DNA of 57,090 bases from Bacteroidales bacterium (GTDB lineage: Bacteria > Bacteroidota > Bacteroidia > Bacteroidales > UBA932). How positions within the stretch are numbered: position 1 is the stretch's first letter; each line of letters begins with the position of its first letter. The notes under the pieces are model-generated. The model was not told where the DNA came from. It was given only the letters and a program-made list of their open reading frames with translations, and ran no database searches. The position numbers were made by a program, and so were the translations under genes. Shown one piece after another: positions 8,546 to 16,528 of the stretch. The stretch covers positions 1-57,090 of the forward strand of contig JAFZOU010000016.1 in the NCBI GenBank assembly GCA_017550525.1, given 5' to 3'.

Positions 8546-10036
8546 TTATTTCTTTACCCTCCGCCAATAGATGGTAAGGTATATGGAACGGATGGCAAGG
8601 TGCACGAAATAAGCAGCCATGAGGATATGGATGGCCGTAGAACCGGATGGGGCCGATTCCCCCAGGGCCGTCACCAGCCAGTATCCGCCAAACCACATGG
8701 CAAAAAAGCCCACGGCGCAAAGAAGGGTGCTGTTTCTCATGGCCGATGTTGCCGTAGCCCCCGTGAAAACCCCGTCCCAAATGAAAGCCGGAACGCCGAT
8801 AAGCGGCATCAGGAGCAGCCATGGAATGAATTCCCTCCCGGCTTCTACCACAGTGATGTCAGAAGTCAGAAGGTGGAAAGCCGGCACTCCGCCAAGTCCG
8901 TACAGTAGCATGAAAGCTCCGGCAAGGCCCCATCCCCAGATGAAGCAGCCTTTTACGGCGTTGTTCACTCCTTGGCGGTCATGGGCTCCGATAAATTTTC
9001 CCGTAAGCGCTTCTCCGGCATAAGCAAAGCCGTCCGTGAAATAACTGAACACCAGCAGCAGTTTCATGAGGATGGAACTAACCGCCAGCATAGTGTCTCC
9101 AAACCGGGCCGATATCACCGTGAACCCAATATACACAGCAATCATCCCCAGGGCCCTCAGCACAAGGTCCCGGTTCATACGGAAGAACGACGGCTGCTGG
9201 ACCTGGTCCACTGGGTGTGGCTCTGAGGGCGCTGTGGATTGTTGTGCCTGGACCTGGTCCACCGCAGGGCCGGCGGGGGACACAAAATTGGCCGATTTTG
9301 TGTCGCCGGCTGTCCCGGAGACCGGCTGGGGGCGCAAAAACGCGGTTTTTTGTGTCACCAGCTGCCCCAGGGCGTGCCGGGCGGCGAAGGCGGCGTACGT
9401 GAAGCCGCACCACTGAGCGATGAGCGTGCCGGCGGCAACCCCCGCAAAGCCCAAGGCGGGAAGGCCGCAAAGGCCAAAGCCCAGCCCAAAGGACAGCGCA
9501 ATATTTAGCCCGTTCACCAGCAAATCGGCAATCATGGGCTTCACGGTATCCTGAAGGCCGATAAACCATCCCTTGAAAGCGAACAAAGAAAGCGTTGCCG
9601 GGGCTGCCCAGATGCGGATTTTAAAGTACTGGGATGCCAGCTCACGCACTTCCGGAGAGCAGTCTACAACAAGGAATGCCAGCCACAGTACAACCCATTG
9701 AAGGGCAATGAGCGCCACGCCGGATAACAAGGCAATCCTCAGGGCTCGGAGCAGTATGCCCTGGACCTGGTCCACCCCTCCGGCGCCGGATATAAGCCTT
9801 CCGTAAGCCTGTGCCGTGAGCCCGCCCGTGCCGGCGCGTAAGAATGCAAAGTTCCAATCAAGGAGGTCGAACAGCATTGTGCCGATTGTGATGCCGCCGA
9901 TGAGCGCAGCCGCGCCGGGGCCGCCGCTGATGTGGCCGGCCACGGCGATATCGGCCATCCCAACTAGCGGGACGGTTATATTGGCAAGGATGCTGGGAAC
10001 TGCCAGGGAGAGGATTTCCTTATGGAGATTCTTCAC
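8546..10036 (-). CDS. MATE family multidrug/Na+ antiporter with an atypical repeat-derived loop
   Basis: 496 residues with about 12 hydrophobic segments and the MATE opening (ILSLAVPSILANITVPLVGMADIAVAGHI). It should export cationic or other small compounds using an ion gradient; the substrate is unknown. Residues about 224–284, between the two six-helix halves, are unusual: a hydrophilic stretch encoded by a tandem palindromic repeat (9271–9374) and by two copies of a DNA palindrome encoding VDQVQ. A third VDQVQ lies at residues 88–92. The start is GTG at 10036, inside a copy of a 27-nt dispersed repeat. It follows rsgA by 17 nt and is probably co-transcribed with it. Frame and both halves remain intact, so the gene looks functional. 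Confidence 0.9.
   Translation of the reverse strand: MKNLHKEILSLAVPSILANITVPLVGMADIAVAGHISGGPGAAALIGGITIGTMLFDLLDWNFAFLRAGTGGLTAQAYGRLISGAGGVDQVQGILLRALRIALLSGVALIALQWVVLWLAFLVVDCSPEVRELASQYFKIRIWAAPATLSLFAFKGWFIGLQDTVKPMIADLLVNGLNIALSFGLGFGLCGLPALGFAGVAAGTLIAQWCGFTYAAFAARHALGQLVTQKTAFLRPQPVSGTAGDTKSANFVSPAGPAVDQVQAQQSTAPSEPHPVDQVQQPSFFRMNRDLVLRALGMIAVYIGFTVISARFGDTMLAVSSILMKLLLVFSYFTDGFAYAGEALTGKFIGAHDRQGVNNAVKGCFIWGWGLAGAFMLLYGLGGVPAFHLLTSDITVVEAGREFIPWLLLMPLIGVPAFIWDGVFTGATATSAMRNSTLLCAVGFFAMWFGGYWLVTALGESAPSGSTAIHILMAAYFVHLAIRSIYLTIYWRRVKK
9198..9261. repeat. two copies of a GGACC-T-GGTCC palindrome in the MATE gene
   Basis: TGGACCTGGTCCAC occurs at 9198–9211 and 9248–9261, and again at 9762–9775 in the same gene; all three encode VDQVQ on the minus strand. 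A related GGACCAGGTCC lies near 32797 in the U32 gene. The 11-bp palindrome is far more frequent than chance in 57 kb. Confidence 0.7.
9271..9374. repeat. tandem 52-nt palindromic repeat pair inside the MATE coding sequence
   Basis: Two units begin at 9271 (GGCGGGGGACACAAAA) and 9323 (GGCTGGGGGCGCAAAA), exactly 52 nt apart. Unit 1 contains a perfect 10-bp stem, GACACAAAAT (9278–9287) with ATTTTGTGTC (9294–9303), around TGGCCG. Unit 2 is a looser version with G-rich and C-rich flanks. The same period and core recur at 28065–28200, 31231–31366 and 39850–39953. Here the repeat is translated as part of the MATE loop without breaking the frame. Confidence 0.8.
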
Positions 10037-10052
10037 TTCGTTCAGAATGACA
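10026..10052. repeat. 27-nt dispersed repeat, diverged copy at the MATE start
   Basis: Matches the repeats at 29916–29942 and 36492–36518 at 25 of 27 positions (AGATTCTTC-CTTCG-TCAGAATGACA). On the minus strand it contains the GTG start and first codons of the MATE gene and fills the gap to rsgA. Confidence 0.75.
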
Positions 10053-10053
10053 G

Positions 10054-10977
10054 CTAACGGAATTTCTTGTCCTCTTCAAGCATGCCAAGATAGGAGTTAT
10101 AGCGCTCCTGGGCGATGATGCCATTCTCTACGGCTTCTTTAACTGCACATCCAGGCTCATGGGTATGTGTACATGGAGTGAACCGGCAGCCCTCAGATAC
10201 GCGTAGCATTTCCGGGAAGTAGCGTGCAATCTCCTCCTTCTCAAGGTCCACAAGCCCAAAGCCCCTGAGTCCCGGGGAGTCAATCACGTAGCCCCCGGAT
10301 GCCAGGGGATACATCTCATAGAGGGATGTGGTATGTTTTCCCTGAAGATGTACGGCCGATATATCGCCAATCTTGGGGTCCAGTGAGGGGTCAAGTGCCT
10401 TGATAAGGGAAGACTTTCCAACTCCGGACTCTCCGGAGAAAAGGTTTACGTGCCCACGGCAGGCTTCCCGCAGGGAGTCAATACCCTCACCGTTCACAAC
10501 GGATGTCTCTATGACCGGATACCCGGCACTTTCATATATGTGGCGGAAGACTTCAATGGCTTCCGGGGCCTCTGTTCTGTACATGTCTGTCTTGGAGAGA
10601 ACTATGGTTGCCGGAATGCCATAAACCTCACAGGTTACAAGTACCCTGTCCAAAAACGGCAGTTTAACCTCCGGGAAGTACAGGGACACAACAAGATACG
10701 CCATATCCACGTTGGCTGCAATGATGTGCGCCTGGCGGGAAAGGTTTGTGCTGCGGCGGATGACGTAATTGTGGCGGGGGAGTACGGAAGTGATGACGGC
10801 CATGCCGTCCTGCCCTTCTTCATAAGACACTATATCTCCCACCGCAACAGGGTTGGTTGTCTTTCCCGCACCCAGTCTGAGTACGCCGCGGAGCACCGCC
10901 GGGAACACGTTCCAGGCGGGTAGTTCACTCAGAAGATAGTGGCTTCCGGCGTTCTTGACTACGGTTGCTGTTTTCAT
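10054..10977 (-). CDS. rsgA: ribosome small-subunit-dependent GTPase RsgA (YjeQ)
   Basis: 307-residue circularly permuted GTPase that helps mature the 30S subunit. An N-terminal OB fold is followed by G motifs in permuted order: SKTD (128–131, G4), Walker A GESGVGKSS (182–190, G1), then DSPGLRGFG (233–, G3). The C-terminal zinc site is present as Cys264, Cys269, His271/273 and Cys277 in GCRFTPCTHTHEPGC. Start ATG at 10977 is preceded by a TATCTTTG box. The MATE gene follows after 17 nt on the same strand. Divergent from malQ. Confidence 0.96.
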   Translation of the reverse strand: MKTATVVKNAGSHYLLSELPAWNVFPAVLRGVLRLGAGKTTNPVAVGDIVSYEEGQDGMAVITSVLPRHNYVIRRSTNLSRQAHIIAANVDMAYLVVSLYFPEVKLPFLDRVLVTCEVYGIPATIVLSKTDMYRTEAPEAIEVFRHIYESAGYPVIETSVVNGEGIDSLREACRGHVNLFSGESGVGKSSLIKALDPSLDPKIGDISAVHLQGKHTTSLYEMYPLASGGYVIDSPGLRGFGLVDLEKEEIARYFPEMLRVSEGCRFTPCTHTHEPGCAVKEAVENGIIAQERYNSYLGMLEEDKKFR

Positions 10978-11016
10978 TCGTCGGGAAAAAATCCCTGCTC
11001 GTTGATTAATCTTTCA

Positions 11017-11024
11017 CAAAGATA
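11017..11024 (-). promoter_or_regulatory. −7 box of rsgA
   Basis: TATCTTTG on the minus strand, 40 nt before the rsgA ATG. A TTTG lies 23 nt further upstream (11048–11051), slightly farther than the usual −33 spacing. Confidence 0.7.
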
Positions 11025-11033
11025 GTTTATTGT

Positions 11034-11064
11034 TTTGTAAGTCGGTACAAAATAGCTAAATTTA
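11034..11064 (+). promoter_or_regulatory. promoter of malQ
   Basis: TTTG (11034–11037), 19 nt, then TAAATTTA (11057–11064), one base off TAnnTTTG. Spacing is ideal for a Bacteroidota sigma-ABfr promoter. It overlaps the divergent rsgA promoter region, so the two may affect each other. Confidence 0.6.
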
Positions 11065-11084
11065 ATGGCTTAATAACACGCATT

Positions 11085-13508
11085 ATGACCATCAATATCC
11101 AGTTGCAATACCACACTTCCTGGGGAGAGACCATCCACCTCAGGATAGGCAAGCGCCGCGTTCCCATGCAGTACTCCTTCGGGGGGCTTTGGCAGATTGT
11201 CCTTACCGGCAGGGATCTGAAGGAAGGGGATGCATTCTCCTTTGAGACAGTCCGTGAAGGAAGGGTTGTAAATAAGGAATGGCGCGGCCATACGTACAAA
11301 TCTCCGTCGGCCGGGAAAAACATCATAGTACGTTCCCGCTGGCAGGACAAGCCGTCAAATTCCGCATTCTATTCATCGGCCTTCAGCGACGTAATTTTCA
11401 GAAGGCCTTCTGGCGCATCTTTCCGCAATCCGCAGCCGGAAGCAGGCCAGAGGGGAAACGTCAGTTTCCACGTTCCCGCCCCGGAGGTCCGCAGTGACGA
11501 GTCCCTCGCACTTGTGGGAACCGGAAACGGCCTTGGCAATTGGAAGAAGGTGCACCTTATGGAAGACGGTATCTTCCCCTGGTGGTTCCTCACAATGGAC
11601 GTGAAGGAGCCCATGGAATACAAGTTTGTGATTGTGGACACCAAAACCAAGGCTATCAAGCGTTGGGAAGACGGCCCCAATCACTTTTTCGCAGAGGTTC
11701 CGGCAAAGGATACCCAGCTTGTCATAGCAAATCTCACCCCCAATTTCCCCACGGAGCCGTGGAGGGGAGCGGGCGTTGCCGTTCCCGTGTTCTCGCTCCG
11801 TACCAAAGACAGCTTTGGCGTAGGTGAGTTCAATGACCTCAAACGCCTCGTAGACTGGGCTGTAGCAACCCACCAGAACGTAATCCAGCTTCTGCCTGTA
11901 AACGATACTACCATGACTCACACCTGGAAGGATTCCTATCCCTACAACGCCGTGAGCTCATTTGCCCTTCACCCGCAGTTTATCCATCTGCCGGAGGCCG
12001 GTATCCGTAAAAATGCCGCCTACAAGGCAAAGCAGGAAGAATTTGAAAAACTTCCCCAGATAGACTATGAAGCCGTCAATCAGGCCAAGCTTGATATGCT
12101 CCGTAAGCACTACGCTGTCCAGAAAGACACTCAGACTTCGGAGTATGCGGCCTTTGTAGAGGAAAACAAAGAGTGGCTTATTCCCTATGCCGTTTTCAGC
12201 GTCCTGAGGGACATCCACGGCACCCCTGACTTCTCTCAGTGGGGCAAATATTCCGCCTACAGCGCCAAGAAGGCCGATTCCTTCACGGAGGAGCACCCTC
12301 AGGAGGTTGGCTTCTACTGCTATCTCCAGTTCCTGCTGGACCGTCAGCTCAGGGACGCCGTGAAATACGCCCATCTCCATGGCGTAGCCATCAAGGGAGA
12401 CCTTCCAATCGGCGTTTCTCGCGTCAGTGCCGATGCCTGGCAGCATCCCCACCTCTTCCACCTGGACAGCCAGGCAGGAGCACCGCCGGATGCCTTCAGC
12501 GCAGACGGCCAGAACTGGGGCTTCCCCACATACAACTGGGAAGAGATGGCAAAGGACGGTTATGCATGGTGGAAGGCCCGCATGGGCAAGATGGCCCAGT
12601 ACTTCGACGCCTTCCGCATAGACCATATCCTTGGATTCTTCCGTATCTGGGAAATCCCTTCTCAGTACACCAGCGGCCTTATGGGTCATTTCTCTCCGGC
12701 CCTGCCTTATTCCGGAGACGACCTCCGCGCCCAGGGCTTCGACCCTTCCGCAGGTGAGGGCACAGACCGTCTCTTTGTGGAGGATCCCCGCCAGAAGGAT
12801 TACTGGCATCCCCGTATATCGGCCCAGTACACCCAGGCCTATGCCTGGCTGCCGGAGTGGCTCAAGCATCGCTACAATGAGCTTTACAATGACTTCTTCT
12901 GGCATCGCCACAACGACTTCTGGCGTGACAGCGCAATGCGTAAACTTCCTGCCCTTCTCCGTTCTACGGGCATGCTTGCCTGCGGAGAAGACCTTGGCAT
13001 GATCCCCGCCTGCGTTCCTTCCGTGATGGATGAACTCAATATCCTGAGCCTGGAAATCCAGCGTATGCCAAAGGATCCCAAGGATGCCTTTGCAAATCCC
13101 GCCTGGTATCCTTATTGGTGCGTCTGCGCCACCGGCACCCACGACACATCCCCGCTCAGGGCCTGGTGGGAAGAGGACCGCGAGGCCACCCAGAAGTTCT
13201 ACAACCAGATGCTCGGCTGCGAGGGAGACGCCCCTTACTTCTGCGAGCCCTGGGTAGCAGACCTTGTGGTTTCCCAGCACATGAAATCTCCCGCCATGCT
13301 TGCCATCCTGCCGCTGCAGGACTGGCTGGCTACGGACGGAGAGGTGCGTTATCAGGGCAATCCCGCCGATGAACGCATCAACATCCCTGCCATCCCCCGC
13401 CACTACTGGCGTTACCGTATGCACGTGGGCCTGGAAGAGCTTATCGGCAACGAAAAGCTCAATACCCATATCATTAACCTCATAGATGCCGCAGGACGCG
13501 GAAGATAA
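11085..13508 (+). CDS. malQ: 4-alpha-glucanotransferase (GH77) with N-terminal CBM20 starch-binding domains
   Basis: 807 residues. It transfers alpha-1,4-glucan segments between maltooligosaccharides in cytoplasmic starch or glycogen metabolism. Two N-terminal CBM20-like domains (about 1–110 and 120–225; LVGTGNGLGNWKKV is typical) precede the GH77 barrel. Catalytic residues are visible: nucleophile Asp513 in DAFRIDH, acid/base Glu635 in CGEDLG and Asp687 in THDTS. CBM20 plus an interrupted GH77 resembles the long, plant DPE2-like form rather than short E. coli-type MalQ. No signal peptide. Its stop overlaps the next start (TAATG). Confidence 0.95.
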   Translation: MTINIQLQYHTSWGETIHLRIGKRRVPMQYSFGGLWQIVLTGRDLKEGDAFSFETVREGRVVNKEWRGHTYKSPSAGKNIIVRSRWQDKPSNSAFYSSAFSDVIFRRPSGASFRNPQPEAGQRGNVSFHVPAPEVRSDESLALVGTGNGLGNWKKVHLMEDGIFPWWFLTMDVKEPMEYKFVIVDTKTKAIKRWEDGPNHFFAEVPAKDTQLVIANLTPNFPTEPWRGAGVAVPVFSLRTKDSFGVGEFNDLKRLVDWAVATHQNVIQLLPVNDTTMTHTWKDSYPYNAVSSFALHPQFIHLPEAGIRKNAAYKAKQEEFEKLPQIDYEAVNQAKLDMLRKHYAVQKDTQTSEYAAFVEENKEWLIPYAVFSVLRDIHGTPDFSQWGKYSAYSAKKADSFTEEHPQEVGFYCYLQFLLDRQLRDAVKYAHLHGVAIKGDLPIGVSRVSADAWQHPHLFHLDSQAGAPPDAFSADGQNWGFPTYNWEEMAKDGYAWWKARMGKMAQYFDAFRIDHILGFFRIWEIPSQYTSGLMGHFSPALPYSGDDLRAQGFDPSAGEGTDRLFVEDPRQKDYWHPRISAQYTQAYAWLPEWLKHRYNELYNDFFWHRHNDFWRDSAMRKLPALLRSTGMLACGEDLGMIPACVPSVMDELNILSLEIQRMPKDPKDAFANPAWYPYWCVCATGTHDTSPLRAWWEEDREATQKFYNQMLGCEGDAPYFCEPWVADLVVSQHMKSPAMLAILPLQDWLATDGEVRYQGNPADERINIPAIPRHYWRYRMHVGLEELIGNEKLNTHIINLIDAAGRGR

Positions 13509-13852
13509 TGGCGGGAGGAGACTGGAAAGAGCGTCTTGGAGTTGTGTACTCCACAAATCCGGACTTCAAGTATGAGACTGCTCAATCCCCGGAGGAAGAA
13601 ACCCTTCCCCCGGGGAAGCAGCGTCTCATAGTGGGTATAGACAGGCGCAACCGCGGCGGCAAGCAGGTTACCCTCATAACCGGCTTTGTAGGAAAGGCCG
13701 ATGACCTCAAGGAGCTTGGCCGCACCCTCAAGACCAGGATCGGAGTCGGCGGCAGCGCCAAGGACGGTGAAATAACCATTCAGGGAGACTTCCGTGACAA
13801 GGTTGTGGAAATCCTGAAAGGCCTTGGGTACAATGCAAAGAGAGGCAATTAG
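13508..13852 (+). CDS. SUI1/eIF1-family translation factor (YciH type)
   Basis: 114 residues. The C-terminal two-thirds matches the SUI1 fold: IDRRNRGGKQVTLITGF, then a helix, DGEITIQGDFRDKVVEILKGLGY. Bacterial YciH homologues are thought to influence start-site fidelity on the 30S subunit; the role in this organism is unproven. It starts at the ATG overlapping the malQ stop and ends immediately before the next gene (TAGATG), so it is in a tight operon. Confidence 0.88.
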   Translation: MAGGDWKERLGVVYSTNPDFKYETAQSPEEETLPPGKQRLIVGIDRRNRGGKQVTLITGFVGKADDLKELGRTLKTRIGVGGSAKDGEITIQGDFRDKVVEILKGLGYNAKRGN

Positions 13853-14479
13853 ATGATAGTTAATATCATAATGGTGGTATTTGTGGCATTGGCGCTGGCG
13901 CTTCTGCCCACTTTTTTCCACTTCGCCCCGTATCTGGCCGATGCCGTTTTCCGCGCCCGCGGATCGGAAGCCCTCGAGTTCAGTGTAAGGGTGACAAGGG
14001 ACAGGAACATGTTCGCATACGTCCTTCTCATACCTGCCGTCCTCATAATGTCCCGCTACCGGCTGTATGACCCTTCTTTCATGCAGCAGATCAGCGCCAT
14101 GGCCGAGGGTTGGTACCTTCTGGCCTGTGTGGCCGTACTGGCGGCATATCTACTTGTGAGGCTTATCATATATCTTATCCTTAAGCCCCGCCGCCATTAT
14201 GAATATTTCCGCCTGGCGCACAGGGCAATATACACGTTCTTCATCCTGTTCATGCTCCTGGCGCTCCCGGGTATCGGCCTTATGACCATCCTTGATGCCA
14301 ACGATGTGATAATCAGGAGCGTACTTTATGTCCTGATGGCTGTGGTGTATTTCATCTTTTTGGTACGGAAAGCGCAATTATTGTCATTATCTTGCAATGG
14401 TTTGAGAACTTTTTTGTACCTTTGCGCGCTTGAATTTATTCCCACTGCTGCGCTGATTGTTTCAGCAGTGGTTTTGTAG
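13853..14479 (+). CDS. DUF4271 membrane protein
   Basis: 208 residues with about five to six hydrophobic helices (IIMVVFVALALALLPTFF; YVLLIPAVLIM; WYLLACVAVLAAYLLV; FILFMLLALPGIGLM; C-terminal helices). This fits DUF4271, an inner-membrane family of unknown function that in Bacteroidales usually precedes the hemD-like gene, as here. The ATG directly abuts the upstream stop. An internal −7 box near its 3' end (14417–14424) can drive hemD separately. No enzymatic motif seen. Confidence 0.75.
   Translation: MIVNIIMVVFVALALALLPTFFHFAPYLADAVFRARGSEALEFSVRVTRDRNMFAYVLLIPAVLIMSRYRLYDPSFMQQISAMAEGWYLLACVAVLAAYLLVRLIIYLILKPRRHYEYFRLAHRAIYTFFILFMLLALPGIGLMTILDANDVIIRSVLYVLMAVVYFIFLVRKAQLLSLSCNGLRTFLYLCALEFIPTAALIVSAVVL
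14417..14424 (+). promoter_or_regulatory. −7 box upstream of hemD, inside the DUF4271 gene
   Basis: TACCTTTG, a perfect TAnnTTTG, 71 nt before the hemD ATG. A TTG lies about 22 nt upstream. The local sequence is AT-rich compared with the rest of the gene. Confidence 0.55.
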
Positions 14480-14494
14480 CGCTAGAAAGACAGA

Positions 14495-15235
14495 ATGAGC
14501 ATCAGTAAGATTTTGGTTTCCCAGAACGCCCCGCGCGTTCTCACGCAGTATCAGGCCGTTTCCCAAAAATTCGGAGTAGAGTTTACTTTTTGCCCCTTTT
14601 TCCAAATAGAGCCCCTCACTTCACGTGAATTCCGCGCCCAGCGCATCAACATTCTGGATTACACGGCAATAATCTTCTCCTCAAGGCATGCAATTGATGC
14701 ATTTTTTGCCCTTGCAGAGGAACTCCGCAACAAGATCCCTGAGACAATGAAATACTTCTGCACCACGGAAGCCGTGGCCATGTACCTGCAGAAGCACATC
14801 GTATACCGCAAACGCAAGATTTTCTTCGGTAACGGCACTCCGGAAAGCGTTGTGGACCTTATCGGCCCCAAGCACAAAGGGGAGAAATTCCTTGTTACAA
14901 CAAGTGACAATTCCTCCCAGGAGACCCTCACTTCCCTCCTTGAAAAGAAGGGCCTGGATTACACCAAGGGCGTTTTTGTAAAGTCCGTGAGCCAGGATTT
15001 ATCGGCCGTTGACATCAAGTCCTTCGATATGATTGTCTTCTATAATGTGGCCGATGTAAAATCTCTCCAGGAGAACTTCCCGGATTTTCAGCAGGGGGAT
15101 ATCAAGATGGTGTCCTTCGGAAAGTCCATCGTGAAGGCCATGGAAGATGCCGGCCTCAGGATTGATGTAAAGGCTCCCACCCCGGAGGCCCCTTCCGTAG
15201 CACGTGCAATAGAGTTATATCTGGAAAGCCTGTAA
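14495..15235 (+). CDS. hemD: uroporphyrinogen-III synthase family protein
   Basis: 246 residues with the two-lobed HemD pattern: SKILVSQNAPR start, YTAIIFSSRHAIDAFF, CTTEAVAMYL, FLVTTSDNSSQETLTSLL, DMIVFYNVADVKSL and a final VARAIELYL helix. The enzyme cyclises hydroxymethylbilane in tetrapyrrole synthesis. HemD is poorly conserved in sequence, and Bacteroidales may lack parts of the pathway, so the exact activity is less sure than the fold. Its stop overlaps the rnpA start (TAATG). Confidence 0.82.
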   Translation: MSISKILVSQNAPRVLTQYQAVSQKFGVEFTFCPFFQIEPLTSREFRAQRINILDYTAIIFSSRHAIDAFFALAEELRNKIPETMKYFCTTEAVAMYLQKHIVYRKRKIFFGNGTPESVVDLIGPKHKGEKFLVTTSDNSSQETLTSLLEKKGLDYTKGVFVKSVSQDLSAVDIKSFDMIVFYNVADVKSLQENFPDFQQGDIKMVSFGKSIVKAMEDAGLRIDVKAPTPEAPSVARAIELYLESL

Positions 15236-15579
15236 TGCCTGAAACCCTTCCTAAAAGCGAGCGCCTGAGAGGCCAGACGGCTGTCTCTGCTCTCTTTGAA
15301 CACGGAAAGGGTCTTTCTTCCGGTTGTCTCCGTTGTAAATACATCGCCAGCCCTGCGCACGCAGATGCCTCCAGGATTGTAGTGTCGGTCCCAAAGCGGC
15401 TGTTCAAGCGGGCGGTGAAGCGTAATCTGCTGAAGCGCCGGATCAGGGAGGCGTATCGGCGCCAGAAGGAGCTATTATCGGCCCCCTGCGACATCCTTTT
15501 TGTCTACTCCGCCCCGGAGGTCCTTCCGTATGAGGTGATTTATGCCGATATGACCGCCATCCTCCAGAAGATATGTTAA
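15235..15579 (+). CDS. rnpA: ribonuclease P protein component
   Basis: 114 residues, normal RnpA length. The family signature [18 protein letters not shown] (RNR motif) sits at about residues 58–75, after LPKSERLRG...LFEHGKG and [11 protein letters not shown]. It binds the RNase P RNA and helps it cleave tRNA 5' leaders, such as those of the tRNA cluster at the end of this window. It overlaps the upstream stop and the downstream yidD start (7 nt), a usual arrangement. Confidence 0.97.
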   Translation: MPETLPKSERLRGQTAVSALFEHGKGLSSGCLRCKYIASPAHADASRIVVSVPKRLFKRAVKRNLLKRRIREAYRRQKELLSAPCDILFVYSAPEVLPYEVIYADMTAILQKIC

Positions 15580-15809
15580 AGGAAACGGTCAAAAAGATAC
15601 TTATTTTCCCGGCGGTGGTGCTTATAAAGTTCTACCAGCTGTGCATCAGCCCTTTTACGCCGCCCACTTGCCGGTTCACCCCCACCTGCTCCCAGTATGC
15701 CCTGGAGGCTTTCCGGAAGCATGGCCCCTTCAAGGGGCTGTACCTTACGGTGAGGCGCCTTCTGAGGTGCCACCCCTGGGGCGGAAGCGGTTATGATCCA
15801 GTGCCTTAG
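15573..15809 (+). CDS. yidD: membrane protein insertion efficiency factor YidD
   Basis: 78 residues. YidD hallmarks are all present: [29 protein letters not shown], then [18 protein letters not shown]. It is a small amphipathic inner-membrane-associated protein linked to YidC-dependent insertion. It overlaps the end of rnpA by 7 nt and is followed by ubiE/menG after 2 nt. Confidence 0.97.
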   Translation: MLKETVKKILIFPAVVLIKFYQLCISPFTPPTCRFTPTCSQYALEAFRKHGPFKGLYLTVRRLLRCHPWGGSGYDPVP

Positions 15810-15811
15810 TT

Positions 15812-16510
15812 ATGCCGAAGAAAGAACACATAGAGAAGATGTTCAATGACATCGCGCCGTCCTATGACAGGCTTAATCACCTCATGTCCATGGGTATTGA
15901 CAATATCTGGCGGAAGAAGGCCCTGAAGGAGATTGTGGACGGCACCCAGCAGCAGATACTGGACGTGGCGTGCGGCACAGGTGACAGCACCATTGCCATA
16001 GCAAAGGCCATGGAGCCCGGAGGCAGGGTTACCGGCATAGATATTTCGGCCGGAATGATGGAGCCGCTCATGCGTAAAGCCGCCCACGAAGGCGTCCATG
16101 ACCGCATTAAGCTTTTAAAGGCCGATGCCCTCCAGATGCCTTTTGAGGCCGATACTTTTCATCGCGTAACCTGCGCGTTCGGCATAAGGAACTTTGAAGA
16201 CAAGAAAAAGGGTCTGGCGGAATTCCTCCGCGTCCTGAAGCCCGGAGGCCGTGCCGTCATCCTGGAACTGGGAATCCCTGACAAGCCTTTTATCAAAACC
16301 CTCTACGACATTTATTTCAGGCACATCCTGCCTCTTATTGGAGGTATCATTTCCGGAAACCGCACTGCTTACCATTATTTGCCTGAATCCGTTTACGCCT
16401 TTCCCCGGCCGGAGACATTCTGCGCCATGATGGAAAGGGCTGGTTTTCATAATGTTAGGCATCGCAATTTCACTTTTGGCCTGTGCCGGCTTTTCATAGG
16501 TGAGAAATAA
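15812..16510 (+). CDS. ubiE/menG: demethylmenaquinone/ubiquinone C-methyltransferase
   Basis: 232 residues. An SAM-dependent methyltransferase of the UbiE/MenG family: FNDIAPSYDRLNHLMSMG start, SAM motif I LDVACGTGDSTIA, VTGIDIS, then the family segment RVTCAFGIRNFEDKKKGLAEFLRVLKPGG. In Bacteroidales it should methylate demethylmenaquinone to menaquinone. It lies 2 nt after yidD, and the next gene's −7 box overlaps its downstream edge, so it ends the hemD–rnpA–yidD–menG run. Confidence 0.95.
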   Translation: MPKKEHIEKMFNDIAPSYDRLNHLMSMGIDNIWRKKALKEIVDGTQQQILDVACGTGDSTIAIAKAMEPGGRVTGIDISAGMMEPLMRKAAHEGVHDRIKLLKADALQMPFEADTFHRVTCAFGIRNFEDKKKGLAEFLRVLKPGGRAVILELGIPDKPFIKTLYDIYFRHILPLIGGIISGNRTAYHYLPESVYAFPRPETFCAMMERAGFHNVRHRNFTFGLCRLFIGEK

Positions 16511-16514
16511 TTGC

Positions 16515-16522
16515 TATCTTTG
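16515..16522 (+). promoter_or_regulatory. −7 box of the acyltransferase/acyl-ligase gene, nearly leaderless
   Basis: TATCTTTG, with its last base 7 nt before the ATG at 16529. Transcription from it would begin at or next to the start codon. It rules out an in-frame upstream start at 16511. Confidence 0.75.
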
Positions 16523-16528
16523 TACGAT

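Noticed and set aside
11958-13556. 532-codon frame opposite malQ
   Set aside because: Antisense to intact GH77 catalytic motifs; composition artefact.
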